The notes beneath the pieces are model-generated. The model was not told the origin of the DNA. It did no database searches and worked only from the letters and a program-made list of their open reading frames with translations. Source: Wolinella sp052173415 (lineage in GTDB: Bacteria > Campylobacterota > Campylobacteria > Campylobacterales > Helicobacteraceae). Taken from it: a DNA stretch of 26,137 bases. The translations under genes were made by a program, and so were the position numbers. Location of the stretch: the NCBI GenBank assembly GCA_052173415.1, contig JBQMYQ010000025.1:1-26137 (forward strand), written 5' to 3'. Of this stretch, positions 17,970 to 25,193 are shown one piece after another (the first letter of the stretch is position 1; each line of letters opens with the position of its first letter).

Positions 17970-18149
17970 CTACAAAATACTGGACACAGAAGCAGACAAA
18001 ATCAGATCCACCAATGCCAAAAAAAGTGTAATCACACTTACGACTACCACAACAGAAATTGAGGCATTTCTGACTTGCTCTTTGGTTGGGAAAATCACCT
18101 TGGCAAGCTCTTCTTTGGATAAGTTGTAATAGGGCACTAATTTTTTCAT
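17970..18149 (-). CDS. secE: Preprotein translocase subunit SecE
   Basis: SecE clamps the SecY channel in the inner membrane. This is the short, single-span form: 59 residues with an amphipathic N-terminal segment (YYNLSKEELAKVIFPTKEQV) and one transmembrane helix (SISVVVVVSVITLFLALVDL, about 31-50). I start at the ATG at 18149 because the product MKKLVPYYN fits the family. An in-frame GTG at 18158 would add three residues, and neither start has a strong ribosome-binding site. It is located between tRNA-Trp and nusG. Confidence 0.93.
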   Translation of the reverse strand: MKKLVPYYNLSKEELAKVIFPTKEQVRNASISVVVVVSVITLFLALVDLILSASVSSIL

Positions 18150-18175
18150 TGACTTCACTCGATTCTACTTAATTT

Positions 18176-18252
18176 TGGCAGGTCAGGAGGGACTCGAACC
18201 CCCAACACTCGGTTTTGGAGACCGATGCTCTAACCATTGGAGCTACTGACCT
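18176..18252 (-). tRNA. trnW: tRNA-Trp (CCA)
   Basis: A complete cloverleaf is visible on the minus strand: acceptor AGGTCAG / CTGACCT, anticodon stem TCGGT / ACCGA around CTCCAAA (anticodon CCA), T arm GGGGGTTCGAGTCCCTC, discriminator G and an encoded 3' CCA. A tRNA-Trp just ahead of secE-nusG is a common arrangement in this phylum. Confidence 0.97.
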
Positions 18253-18266
18253 AAGCAACATTAAAG

Positions 18267-18296
18267 GCCAAGGATTCCCGTGCGGGAATCCTTGGC
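18267..18296 (-). terminator. Long perfect hairpin between rpmG and tRNA-Trp
   Basis: GCCAAGGATTCCC and its exact complement GGGAATCCTTGGC flank a GTGC tetraloop, giving a 13-base-pair perfect stem immediately after the rpmG stop. CTTTAATG follows on the minus strand, a weak U tract. It may terminate the tuf-rpmG message or mark cleavage that frees tRNA-Trp. It contains both orientations of the abundant GATTCC word. Confidence 0.6.
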
Positions 18297-18455
18297 TTAA
18301 CTTTTGAGCTTAACTTCCTTATGAATAGTATGCCTATTCAATCTAGGGCAGAACTTCTTGAGCTCCAGTTTTTCCGTATGTGTCTTAGCGTTCTTCGTGG
18401 TGCTATAGTTTATATCACCAGACTCGGAACACTTCAGTCCGATCTTTACTTTCAT
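18297..18455 (-). CDS. rpmG: 50S ribosomal protein L33
   Basis: A 52-residue product starts MKVKIGLKCSESGDINYSTT and continues KTHTEKLELKKFCPRLNRHT. Apart from the cysteines this is a canonical L33. GGAG stands 5 bases before the ATG at 18455. Zinc-binding L33 proteins carry two CxxC pairs; here only Cys9 and Cys36 remain, with CSES and CPRL in place of the pairs, so zinc is probably not bound. This half-degenerate state suggests a lineage drifting from the zinc (C+) to the zinc-free (C-) form. Position between tuf and tRNA-Trp is normal for the group. Confidence 0.95.
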   Translation of the reverse strand: MKVKIGLKCSESGDINYSTTKNAKTHTEKLELKKFCPRLNRHTIHKEVKLKS

Positions 18456-18464
18456 AAAAACTCC

Positions 18465-18492
18465 AAAAATGACCCCCGATTCCTAGGGGTCA
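18465..18492 (-). terminator. Intrinsic terminator/attenuator between tuf and rpmG
   Basis: Seven base pairs TGACCCC / GGGGTCA are followed on the minus strand by TTTTT, the classic form. It lies 4 bases after the tuf stop and only 9 bases before the rpmG start, so the rpmG ribosome-binding site adjoins the U tract. Partial read-through would set a low rpmG:tuf ratio. Confidence 0.65.
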
Positions 18493-18496
18493 AAAT

Positions 18497-19696
18497 TTAC
18501 TTAAGAATCTTAGTAACGACACCTGCACCGACCGTTCGCCCACCCTCTCGGATTGCAAATCGTGTCCCCTCTTCAAGAGCAACAGGAGCGATCAGTTCAA
18601 CGTTAATCTTCACATTATCACCAGGCATAACCATCTCAACACCCTCGGGTAGTGTGATTGAACCTGTAACGTCGGTTGTTCGGACGTAGAATTGAGGGCG
18701 ATAACCATTGAAGAATGGAGTGTGTCGCCCACCCTCATCTTTGGAGAGGACATACACCTCACCTTCGAAAGTCGTATGAGGAGTAATTGATCCTATTTTA
18801 CAAAGAACCATCCCTCGCTCGACTTCTTCTTTTTTTGTTCCTCGTAGAAGCACGCCTACATTATCGCCTGCCTCGCCCTTATCAAGCTCTTTTCGGAACA
18901 TTTCTACACCAGTAACCGTAGTCTTTTGTGTGTTCTTGATTCCCACAATCTCAACTTCATCGCTAACCTTAACTACGCCACGCTCGATTCTTCCTGTTAC
19001 GACTGTTCCACGTCCAGCAATTGAGAATACATCCTCCACGGGCATAAGGAAAGGTTTATCTACATCTCGCTCTGGAGTTGGAATATAATTATCTACTTCC
19101 GCCATAAGCTTAAGAATCTTCTCTCCCCACGTGCCCACTGTCCCTGCTTTTGCCTCTTCAAGAGCCTTAAGTGCAGAACCTGCAACGATTGGAGTGTCAT
19201 CTCCAGGGAAGTCATAATTGCTAAGAAGCTCACGAACCTCCATCTCGACAAGCTCAAGAAGTTCAGCATCATCAACCATGTCTTCCTTATTCAAAAATAC
19301 AACAATGTAGGGAACGCCGACTTGTCGTGAAAGAAGAATGTGCTCTCGTGTCTGTGGCATGGGACCATCAGCAGCGGAAACAACGAGAATCGCACCGTCC
19401 ATTTGAGCCGCACCAGTGATCATGTTTTTAACATAATCCGCGTGCCCTGGACAATCCACGTGAGCATAATGTCGATTATCCGTCTCATACTCAATGTGCG
19501 AAGTTGCGATTGTGATTCCTCGCTCTCGCTCCTCAGGGGCATTGTCAATTGCGTCATAATCCTTAAGCTCGCAAAGACCTTTTGTTGCAAGCACCGCAGA
19601 AATCGCAGCACTCAAAGTAGTCTTACCATGGTCAACGTGACCGATAGTTCCGATATTGACGTGGGGTTTGCTTTTTACAAACTTTTCCTTTGCCAT
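18497..19696 (-). CDS. tuf: Translation elongation factor Tu
   Basis: EF-Tu delivers aminoacyl-tRNA to the ribosome as the GTP complex. The G motifs are GHVDHGKTT (P loop), DCPGHADY (G3) and NKED (G4, with Glu where E. coli has Cys). Domains II and III follow, with GRGTVVTGRIERG and GGRHTPFFNGYRPQFYVRTT. At 399 residues the length is normal for the phylum. AGGAG lies about 8 bases before the ATG. It sits between the tRNA-Thr(GGT) gene and rpmG, and is not in the str operon. Confidence 0.98.
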   Translation of the reverse strand: MAKEKFVKSKPHVNIGTIGHVDHGKTTLSAAISAVLATKGLCELKDYDAIDNAPEERERGITIATSHIEYETDNRHYAHVDCPGHADYVKNMITGAAQMDGAILVVSAADGPMPQTREHILLSRQVGVPYIVVFLNKEDMVDDAELLELVEMEVRELLSNYDFPGDDTPIVAGSALKALEEAKAGTVGTWGEKILKLMAEVDNYIPTPERDVDKPFLMPVEDVFSIAGRGTVVTGRIERGVVKVSDEVEIVGIKNTQKTTVTGVEMFRKELDKGEAGDNVGVLLRGTKKEEVERGMVLCKIGSITPHTTFEGEVYVLSKDEGGRHTPFFNGYRPQFYVRTTDVTGSITLPEGVEMVMPGDNVKINVELIAPVALEEGTRFAIREGGRTVGAGVVTKILK

Positions 19697-19727
19697 AACT
19701 CTCTCCTAAATTAAATTAAAGTGGGGC

Positions 19728-19755
19728 ATTTTACACTAACTACACCAAAGACCAA
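19728..19755 (-). promoter_or_regulatory. tuf: Candidate tuf promoter
   Basis: On the minus strand TTGGTC (19750-19755) and TAAAAT (19728-19733) are separated by 16 bases, about 30 bases before the tuf start. The match is moderate. It would let tuf be transcribed independently of the tRNA cluster promoter. Confidence 0.4.
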
Positions 19756-19757
19756 CA

Positions 19758-19788
19758 TAAGAGCGCACTTACCCAGATCGCACTCTTA
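19758..19788 (-). other. Inverted repeat between tRNA-Thr(GGT) and tuf
   Basis: TAAGAGTGCG and TGCGCTCTTA can pair over 10 positions (two G-U pairs) around an 11-base loop, just after tRNA-Thr(GGT). With no T run after it, I read it as a likely tRNA-precursor processing hairpin or weak terminator. Confidence 0.4.
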
Positions 19789-19798
19789 ACCGAAAAAC

Positions 19799-19873
19799 TG
19801 GAGCCCATAAGCGGGATTGAACCGCCGACCTCTTCCTTACCAAGGAAGTGCTCTGCCACTGAGCTATATGGGC
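19799..19873 (-). tRNA. trnT: tRNA-Thr (GGT)
   Basis: Cloverleaf on the minus strand: acceptor GCCCATA / TATGGGC, D arm GCTCAGTGGCAGAGC, anticodon stem CTTCC / GGAAG around TTGGTAA (anticodon GGT), discriminator T and encoded CCA. It is the last of four tRNAs before tuf. Confidence 0.96.
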
Positions 19874-19961
19874 ACATCTTGTGTTATGGTTTGTTTGAAA
19901 GTGTCAAAGAGGAACTAATTTTAGCGATGAAGTAAATCAGCTCCCAGTCCTCTAAAACAGG

Positions 19962-20038
19962 TGGAGCGGGAAACGGGACTCGAACCCGCGACCCTCAGCT
20001 TGGAAGGCTGATGCTCTAGCCAACTGAGCTATTCCCGC
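19962..20038 (-). tRNA. trnG: tRNA-Gly (TCC)
   Basis: Cloverleaf on the minus strand: acceptor GCGGGAA / TTCCCGC, anticodon stem CAGCC / (G)GCTG around TTCCAA (anticodon TCC), T arm CGGGTTCGAGTCCCG, and encoded CCA. Its U34 is one of the positions that carry mnm5-type modification in bacteria. Confidence 0.96.
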
Positions 20039-20052
20039 AAAAAGACTGTCAA

Positions 20053-20137
<85 letters not shown>

Positions 20138-20172
20138 CTACATCGTCATAACACTGGTCAAACACTGAAAAA

Positions 20173-20248
20173 TGGAGCTGGCAAAGGGACTCGAACCCCC
20201 GGCCTGCTGCTTACAAGGCAGCTGCTCTACCAACTGAGCTACGCCAGC
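20173..20248 (-). tRNA. trnT: tRNA-Thr (TGT)
   Basis: Cloverleaf on the minus strand: acceptor GCTGGCG / TGCCAGC (one G-U pair), anticodon stem GCTGC / GCAGC around CTTGTAA (anticodon TGT), T arm CGGGGGTTCGAGTCCCT and encoded CCA. It is the first gene after the consensus promoter. Confidence 0.96.
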
Positions 20249-20308
20249 AAATCCAAAAAATAGTGAAAAATAGAACGCACAAACCCTGCCAAAAATTTGT
20301 GAAGCGTG

Positions 20309-20337
20309 ATTATATAAGCTTTTATGCGCTTTGTCAA
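20309..20337 (-). promoter_or_regulatory. Consensus sigma-70 promoter of the tRNA-tuf cluster
   Basis: TTGACA (20332-20337) and TATAAT (20309-20314) are both perfect consensus hexamers with an optimal 17-base spacer. Transcription would begin near 20302, about 55 bases before tRNA-Thr(TGT). The -35 begins only 11 bases past the stop of the preceding methyltransferase gene. Confidence 0.9.
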
Positions 20338-20347
20338 GGAATCGGGG

Positions 20348-21091
20348 CTACTTTTGGCGATATTCTTCATCAGTGAGCGGTTTTAACGCAGGATTACAAA
20401 GAAGCTTCTGTTCTAAGCTAATTTTTTTAAGAGGCAGAATCGCAGGGGAGAGAATCGTCCCTGCGCGATCAAGCCCGTTGTGATATTCATAAACATTAAA
20501 TCCCGCTAAATGCGCTCCGTAGCGCATTGCCGAAGATTGCGTATAGGTCGTTACGATTCCCTCGTTTTTAAGAATCGCGCGAAGCTCAGTAAAATACTCC
20601 ACACTCCACAGTAGCGGATTCCTCGCAGGCGAGAAAGCGTCTTGATATACAACATCAAAATCCGCGGGAATCGCCCTAAGATACTCCCTCGCATCGCCAA
20701 TAAAAAGCTCAAGGCGCACACCCTCCACACAGACACTTTGGCTCTCTAGAAGCTGATGTAAATAAGGCATCGTCTCAGCCAGCTCGGCGGGGTATTCAAA
20801 ATCCCACAGCTGCGCTAAAAGCTCCCTGTCTATTTCGGGCGAATAGATCTCTAGCACCCCTTTAAAGGCACGATTCTTATACTCCTTGAGGCTCACAAGC
20901 GTGTTGTATCCCAACCCAAAGCAGATATCAAGGATCCGAATCCTAGGCAAAGTAAGCAGCTCCGGACGCAACAAAAGTGGCGGCAGGACATGCTTGTGCA
21001 ATGCCTCAGAATAGGCTCCCATGCTCATAGAATGGTAATGTTCGCCCCATTTTTTGTTAAAAAACGTCAAGGAGCGATCGCGCGTCCTCAT
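20348..21091 (-). CDS. MnmC2-like tRNA (mnm5U34) methyltransferase, stand-alone
   Basis: A 247-residue Rossmann methyltransferase resembling the N-terminal half of MnmC (DUF752), which methylates nm5U to mnm5U at wobble U34 using S-adenosylmethionine. Visible motifs are FFNKKWGEHYHS near the N terminus, the SAM loop LDICFGLGYNTL (about 54-65) and QDAFSPARNPLLWS (about 150-163), the last matching the family's DGFAPAKNPDMW. The FAD-dependent oxidase half of E. coli MnmC is absent. Stand-alone MnmC2 is known in Aquifex. The start is ambiguous: the ATG at 21091 has a GAGG too close (2 bases), and a TTG at 21106 overlapping the upstream stop is possible. It directly follows a TIGR01212-type radical-SAM gene, which may supply its substrate. 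Confidence 0.85.
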   Translation of the reverse strand: MRTRDRSLTFFNKKWGEHYHSMSMGAYSEALHKHVLPPLLLRPELLTLPRIRILDICFGLGYNTLVSLKEYKNRAFKGVLEIYSPEIDRELLAQLWDFEYPAELAETMPYLHQLLESQSVCVEGVRLELFIGDAREYLRAIPADFDVVYQDAFSPARNPLLWSVEYFTELRAILKNEGIVTTYTQSSAMRYGAHLAGFNVYEYHNGLDRAGTILSPAILPLKKISLEQKLLCNPALKPLTDEEYRQK

Positions 21092-21102
21092 CGCCTCAAA
21101 AT

Positions 21103-22056
21103 TCAATATTCAATCCCCGCACGCCTCAGATTCTCGCGAATATAGCGCATTTGGATATTCTTATCAAAGCACCACGAAGGGGCGAGCAAGTCGCTTGTAT
21201 GCGCGCCCGCACTCACTCGCTGCACGATCACATTATTGGGAATCCTCTTCATCGATTCCCCGATGAGCTTTGCATACTGCTCGAGCGTAATGGGCGTATA
21301 TTCACCGCGCTTGTATTTGAGGGCTAGGGCGGTGTGCTCCATCACATAGAGCGGGTGAATTTTGACGCTCTGCACGCCCCATTCCAGCACTTTATCAAGA
21401 GTTGAGAGCATCATCTCGCTACTCTCTCCGGGCAGTCCGTAAATCAGATGAGTGCAGACATTGATTCCTCGCTTTTGCGTCTCTTTAATCCAAAACTCCA
21501 TCATGGAGGAATCGTGCCCCCGATTGATTACTTTTAGCGTCGCGTCGTGAATGGACTGGATTCCGTATTCCACCCAAATTTCGCGCGTTTTTGCACATTG
21601 AGCCAAAAAATCCAAAATCTCGCGCGTAATGCAATCCACACGCGTTCCAATGGAGATTCCCACCACATCAGGCAAGCTAAGAGCCTCGCTATAGAGTCGC
21701 TCCAAGGTCGCCTGTGGGGCATAAGTATTGGTAAAAGATTGAAAATAGATGAGGAACTTTTTCATGCCAAAGTTGTCGCGATGAAAATCAATTTGCGAAT
21801 AAAATTGCCGCTTCAGCTCCGCTACCTGCGCTTCAAGATGAGGATTTTCCTTGGAGGGGTGAAGCCTGAAAGGAGTTTTGGGCAATTTAGAGAGAATGGG
21901 CGAAAAACTCTCGTTGCGACAAAAAATACAACCACCTCTAGCAACGCTCCCATCGATATTCGGACAGGTAAAGCCCGAAATACTTACGGGAATCTTGCGC
22001 ACTTTTTCGCCGAACTTCCTTTTAAAATACCTCCCAAACGTGAGCATTTTTCGCAT
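21103..22056 (-). CDS. TIGR01212-family radical SAM protein (YhcC/YtqA-like, possible MnmL)
   Basis: A 317-residue radical-SAM enzyme. The cluster cysteines are Cys31, Cys43 and Cys46 in GFTCPNIDGSVARGGCIFC, the characteristic long spacing of the YhcC/TIGR01212 group. Later family motifs are FQSFTNTYAP, IGTRVDCI, WVEYGIQSIHD and THLIYGLPGES. In Bacillus subtilis the relative YtqA (MnmL) acts with the methyltransferase YtqB (MnmM) to turn cmnm5U into mnm5U in tRNA. Here the next gene is an MnmC2-like methyltransferase whose alternative TTG start overlaps this stop, so the same role is plausible (inference from context). The ATG at 22056 lacks a strong ribosome-binding site. It follows purF by 21 bases. 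Confidence 0.88.
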   Translation of the reverse strand: MRKMLTFGRYFKRKFGEKVRKIPVSISGFTCPNIDGSVARGGCIFCRNESFSPILSKLPKTPFRLHPSKENPHLEAQVAELKRQFYSQIDFHRDNFGMKKFLIYFQSFTNTYAPQATLERLYSEALSLPDVVGISIGTRVDCITREILDFLAQCAKTREIWVEYGIQSIHDATLKVINRGHDSSMMEFWIKETQKRGINVCTHLIYGLPGESSEMMLSTLDKVLEWGVQSVKIHPLYVMEHTALALKYKRGEYTPITLEQYAKLIGESMKRIPNNVIVQRVSAGAHTSDLLAPSWCFDKNIQMRYIRENLRRAGIEY

Positions 22057-22077
22057 TTAGCTACGATTCCCTGCATT

Positions 22078-23445
22078 TTAGACTATGTATTGCCCATCAA
22101 AACAGGCTTGACAAAAGTGCTCATCATCGCCACAACGAATGCTGCGACGTAGCCCTTCTAACGAAAGAAATGCAAGGGAATCCGCCTCGATGAAGCAACG
22201 CACCTCTTCAAGGCTCATATTTGCGCAGATGAGCTGGGATTTATCGGGCGTATCCACGCCATAAAAACAGGGCGAAATCGTCGGAGGCGAGCTAATCTTC
22301 ATGTGAATCTCCCTAGCACCCGCAGCGCGGAGGATTCTCACGATTTGACGGCTCGTCGTCCCGCGCACGATACTGTCATCGACTATGATCAGGCGCTTCC
22401 CTGTAATGAGGCGTCTAATGGGATTGAGTTTGAGTTTTACCTTGAGCTCTCGTCGCTGTTGTGTCGGCTCGATAAATGTCCGTCCGACATAGTGATTCCT
22501 GATGATTCCTAGCTCAAAGGGAATCTTACTCTCCTTTGCATACCCAAGAGCCGCCACTACGCCACTATCAGGCACAGGGATCACCATGTCCGCATCGATA
22601 GGATTCTCGCGCGCGAGCTCCCGCCCCATCGCTTGGCGCACCTCATAGACATTGTGACCGAAAACTTCGCTATCAGGGCGGGCAAAATAGACATATTCAA
22701 AGACACAGGGGCGAGGCTGCTTTTCAAAAACCTTATAACTTTTAGGCTCTACCCCCTCCTCAAACACGATCATCTCGCCGGGCTCCACATCGCGGATAAA
22801 CTGCGCTCCCACGAGATCAAACGCGCATGTCTCGCTAGCGACCATGTAGCCGCAACTCCCATCACCGTGATTGATCTTACCCAAACTTAGAGGACGAAAC
22901 CCTTGCGGATCGCGCAGGGCGAACATCTTCTTGCGACTTAGAAACACGAGCGAATAGGCTCCCTCAATCTTACGCACCGCGTCGATAATGCGCTCAAAAA
23001 GCTTCTTTTTCTCACTTTTGGCAATGAGATGTATGAGCGTCTCGGTATCCATGAAGCTCTGGAAAATTGCCCCCTGCCCTATCAAAGCCTCGCGAAGCTG
23101 CTTGGCATTGGTGAGATTCCCATTATGCGCGATGGCAATCTCACCCAAATCATAGCGGGCAAACACGGGCTGCGCATCAAGAATCGAATCCTCGCCCGCA
23201 GTGGAGTAGCGATTATGCCCGATGGCTGCGCGACCTTTGAGCTTTAGAAGTGCCTCATCGCTAAAAACACTTGTAACAAGCCCTCGATTCTTGAATGTGG
23301 TCAGTTTCTCTCCATTTGAGCTACTGATTCCACTGGCTTCCTGCCCGCGATGTTGCATTGAAAAAAGCGCATAATATGCGAGGCTCGCCGCTTCAGGCGC
23401 GTCATAAACCCCTACAACGGCGCACTCTTCATTCCACTCTTTCAA
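22078..23445 (-). CDS. purF: Amidophosphoribosyltransferase
   Basis: PurF makes 5-phosphoribosylamine from PRPP and glutamine, the first committed step of purine synthesis. The class II glutamine amidotransferase nucleophile is the Cys in EECAVVGVYD, exposed by removal of a short propeptide. GHNRYSTAG and AHNGNLTNA complete the glutaminase domain. The PRPP loop is IIVDDSIVRGTTS. Cysteines in PRPCVFEY, TISPCFYG and HFCQACFDG match the four 4Fe-4S ligands of the Bacillus-type enzyme. I prefer a TTG start at 23445 (455 residues) because GAGG lies 8 bases upstream. A GTG at 23454 adds three residues but has no usable site. It shows that this organism has at least part of the de novo purine pathway. 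Confidence 0.96.
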   Translation of the reverse strand: MKEWNEECAVVGVYDAPEAASLAYYALFSMQHRGQEASGISSSNGEKLTTFKNRGLVTSVFSDEALLKLKGRAAIGHNRYSTAGEDSILDAQPVFARYDLGEIAIAHNGNLTNAKQLREALIGQGAIFQSFMDTETLIHLIAKSEKKKLFERIIDAVRKIEGAYSLVFLSRKKMFALRDPQGFRPLSLGKINHGDGSCGYMVASETCAFDLVGAQFIRDVEPGEMIVFEEGVEPKSYKVFEKQPRPCVFEYVYFARPDSEVFGHNVYEVRQAMGRELARENPIDADMVIPVPDSGVVAALGYAKESKIPFELGIIRNHYVGRTFIEPTQQRRELKVKLKLNPIRRLITGKRLIIVDDSIVRGTTSRQIVRILRAAGAREIHMKISSPPTISPCFYGVDTPDKSQLICANMSLEEVRCFIEADSLAFLSLEGLRRSIRCGDDEHFCQACFDGQYIV

Positions 23446-23466
23446 ATGCCCCACCTCTAATTTTGG

Positions 23467-24237
23467 CTAGATTCCTAGGGAATCGGCAATCCCATAGAGA
23501 CCATTTTTCTGCTGCACAAGCCATTTCGCCGCGCGCACTGCACCTTTAGCAAATGTCATGCGACTTGTCGCGGCGTGAGTGAATTCCAAAAACTCGCCCT
23601 CATTATAAAAGCCCACCGTATGTCGCCCCGCCACATCGCCACCGCGCAGGCTCATTACGGCGATTTCATCGCTCTTTCGCTCACCGATATTGCCATTGCG
23701 CCCGCTCACACGCACATCATCAAGCGCGATTCCTCTAGCTTTAGCGCACGATTCCGCGAGTGTGAGTGCCGTGCCACTGGGGGAATCTTTCTTGTGCTTG
23801 TGGTGCATTTCAACAATCTCGATGTCAAAATCCCGAAGCGTCTTTGCCGTATCCTGCACGATTTTGTTAAGAATCGCCACTCCAAGCGACATATTCGTCG
23901 CATAGAGCACGGGCATTTGTGCCGAAGCCTCTTTGATGAGATTAAAATGGTGCGAGCTAAGCCCCGTAGTCCCGATAATTAGAGGCTTTTTGTGTCCTTG
24001 CAAAGCTGTCTCAAGGAGTGAAGCCGTCGCATCGGGGAGCGAAAAATCAATCACCACATCGCATGCCTCAAGAAACGTCTTATATTCATTCGTGATGAGC
24101 GCGCCCGGAGGCATGGAAAAATCAAGCTCTTTGCGGACGAACACCGAGGCGATTTTCAGCTCATCATCATCACGCAAAAGCTCCACAAGCAACTTTCCCA
24201 CGCGCCCTGTCGCGCCGAAAATCCCAACTCCCCTCAT
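23467..24237 (-). CDS. dapB: 4-hydroxy-tetrahydrodipicolinate reductase
   Basis: DapB reduces the dihydrodipicolinate precursor in lysine and meso-diaminopimelate synthesis, feeding peptidoglycan. The 256-residue product begins with the dinucleotide-binding GIFGATGRVGKL. It carries the active-site segment HHKHKKDSPSGTA at about 145-157, where His145 and Lys149 match E. coli His159 and Lys163. IIGTTGLS and the C-terminal ATSRMTFAKGAVRAAKWL are also typical. The ATG at 24237 shares a base with the trxB stop (TGATG) and has AAGGAG 5 bases upstream. purF starts 21 bases downstream (12 bases if its GTG start is used). Confidence 0.97.
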   Translation of the reverse strand: MRGVGIFGATGRVGKLLVELLRDDDELKIASVFVRKELDFSMPPGALITNEYKTFLEACDVVIDFSLPDATASLLETALQGHKKPLIIGTTGLSSHHFNLIKEASAQMPVLYATNMSLGVAILNKIVQDTAKTLRDFDIEIVEMHHKHKKDSPSGTALTLAESCAKARGIALDDVRVSGRNGNIGERKSDEIAVMSLRGGDVAGRHTVGFYNEGEFLEFTHAATSRMTFAKGAVRAAKWLVQQKNGLYGIADSLGI

Positions 24238-25184
24238 CAAAGCTCCTTTGAGTGTTCAAGGTAAGTAAGCGCGCTAAGTGCGGCATTTGCACCATCTCCC
24301 GCAGCACAAACTACTTGCTTTGGCGCGTGTATTCGCAAATCACCCGCAGCAAAAAGCCCGGGCACGTTTGTCTTCATCTCCAAATCCACAATCACTGCGC
24401 CATCTTCACTAATCTCACACAAGAAGCTCCCATCAGATTGTCGCAGGATTTGGCGATTCACCTCATAGCCGACAAAAACAAATACCCCCATCACGGGAAT
24501 CCTCTCCACTTCGCCACTCTCTTTGTGCTTAATACGCACGCCATTTACCCCTGAGGAATCGCCCTCAATCTCCTCTATGAGGCGCGAAGTCATGAGAGTA
24601 ATCTTGGGATTTTCCCGCACTTTTTCCACAGTCGAAGGCGTAGCTCTAAAATCCTCTCGACGATGAATAAGATAGACTTTTTTGCAAATTTTTGCCAAAT
24701 ATAGCGTCTCTTCAAGAGCTGTGTTTCCCCCGCCGATGACTGCAACTTCACGATCTTTATAGAAAAATCCATCACACGTCGCACAGGTGCTCACACCCCT
24801 GCCATAAAATTCCAACTCGCCTTGGATTCCCGCCTTTCTAGGATGTCCTCCTGTGGCTACGATCACGGTGCGCGCATCAAAAACGCGCTCATCACTCAAA
24901 ATAATCTTAAAATTTCCGCAATCTGTGCGCTCGATTCTTAGAACTTCTGCCATCTCATGCTTAAGCCCAAATCTGAAGCACTGCTCACTCCATGGCTGCA
25001 TAAAATCCATTCCACTCATCACTTGTGCTATCCCGGGGTAATTCTCCAGCTCGCTACTAGAGACAATCTGCCCACCAACCATTCCTTTTTCAAATAGCAC
25101 GACATCTTTCGCGCCACCTCTAGTCGCATAAAGTCCCGCAGTCAGTCCCGCAGGTCCGCCACCTATAATCGCTACATCTAACAT
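24237..25184 (-). CDS. trxB: Thioredoxin reductase
   Basis: This FAD enzyme reduces thioredoxin with NADPH in the cytoplasm. The 315-residue product has the FAD-binding GGGPAGLTAGLYA at the N terminus, the redox pair Cys134 and Cys137 in STCATCDGFFY, the NADPH-binding GGGNTALEE (about 147-155) and the C-terminal FAD motif GLFAAGDLR. The ATG at 25184 has AGGAG 5 bases upstream. It lies 9 bases after an unnamed membrane protein that separates it from trxA. All motifs are complete. Confidence 0.97.
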   Translation of the reverse strand: MLDVAIIGGGPAGLTAGLYATRGGAKDVVLFEKGMVGGQIVSSSELENYPGIAQVMSGMDFMQPWSEQCFRFGLKHEMAEVLRIERTDCGNFKIILSDERVFDARTVIVATGGHPRKAGIQGELEFYGRGVSTCATCDGFFYKDREVAVIGGGNTALEETLYLAKICKKVYLIHRREDFRATPSTVEKVRENPKITLMTSRLIEEIEGDSSGVNGVRIKHKESGEVERIPVMGVFVFVGYEVNRQILRQSDGSFLCEISEDGAVIVDLEMKTNVPGLFAAGDLRIHAPKQVVCAAGDGANAALSALTYLEHSKEL

Positions 25185-25193
25185 AACTTCTCC

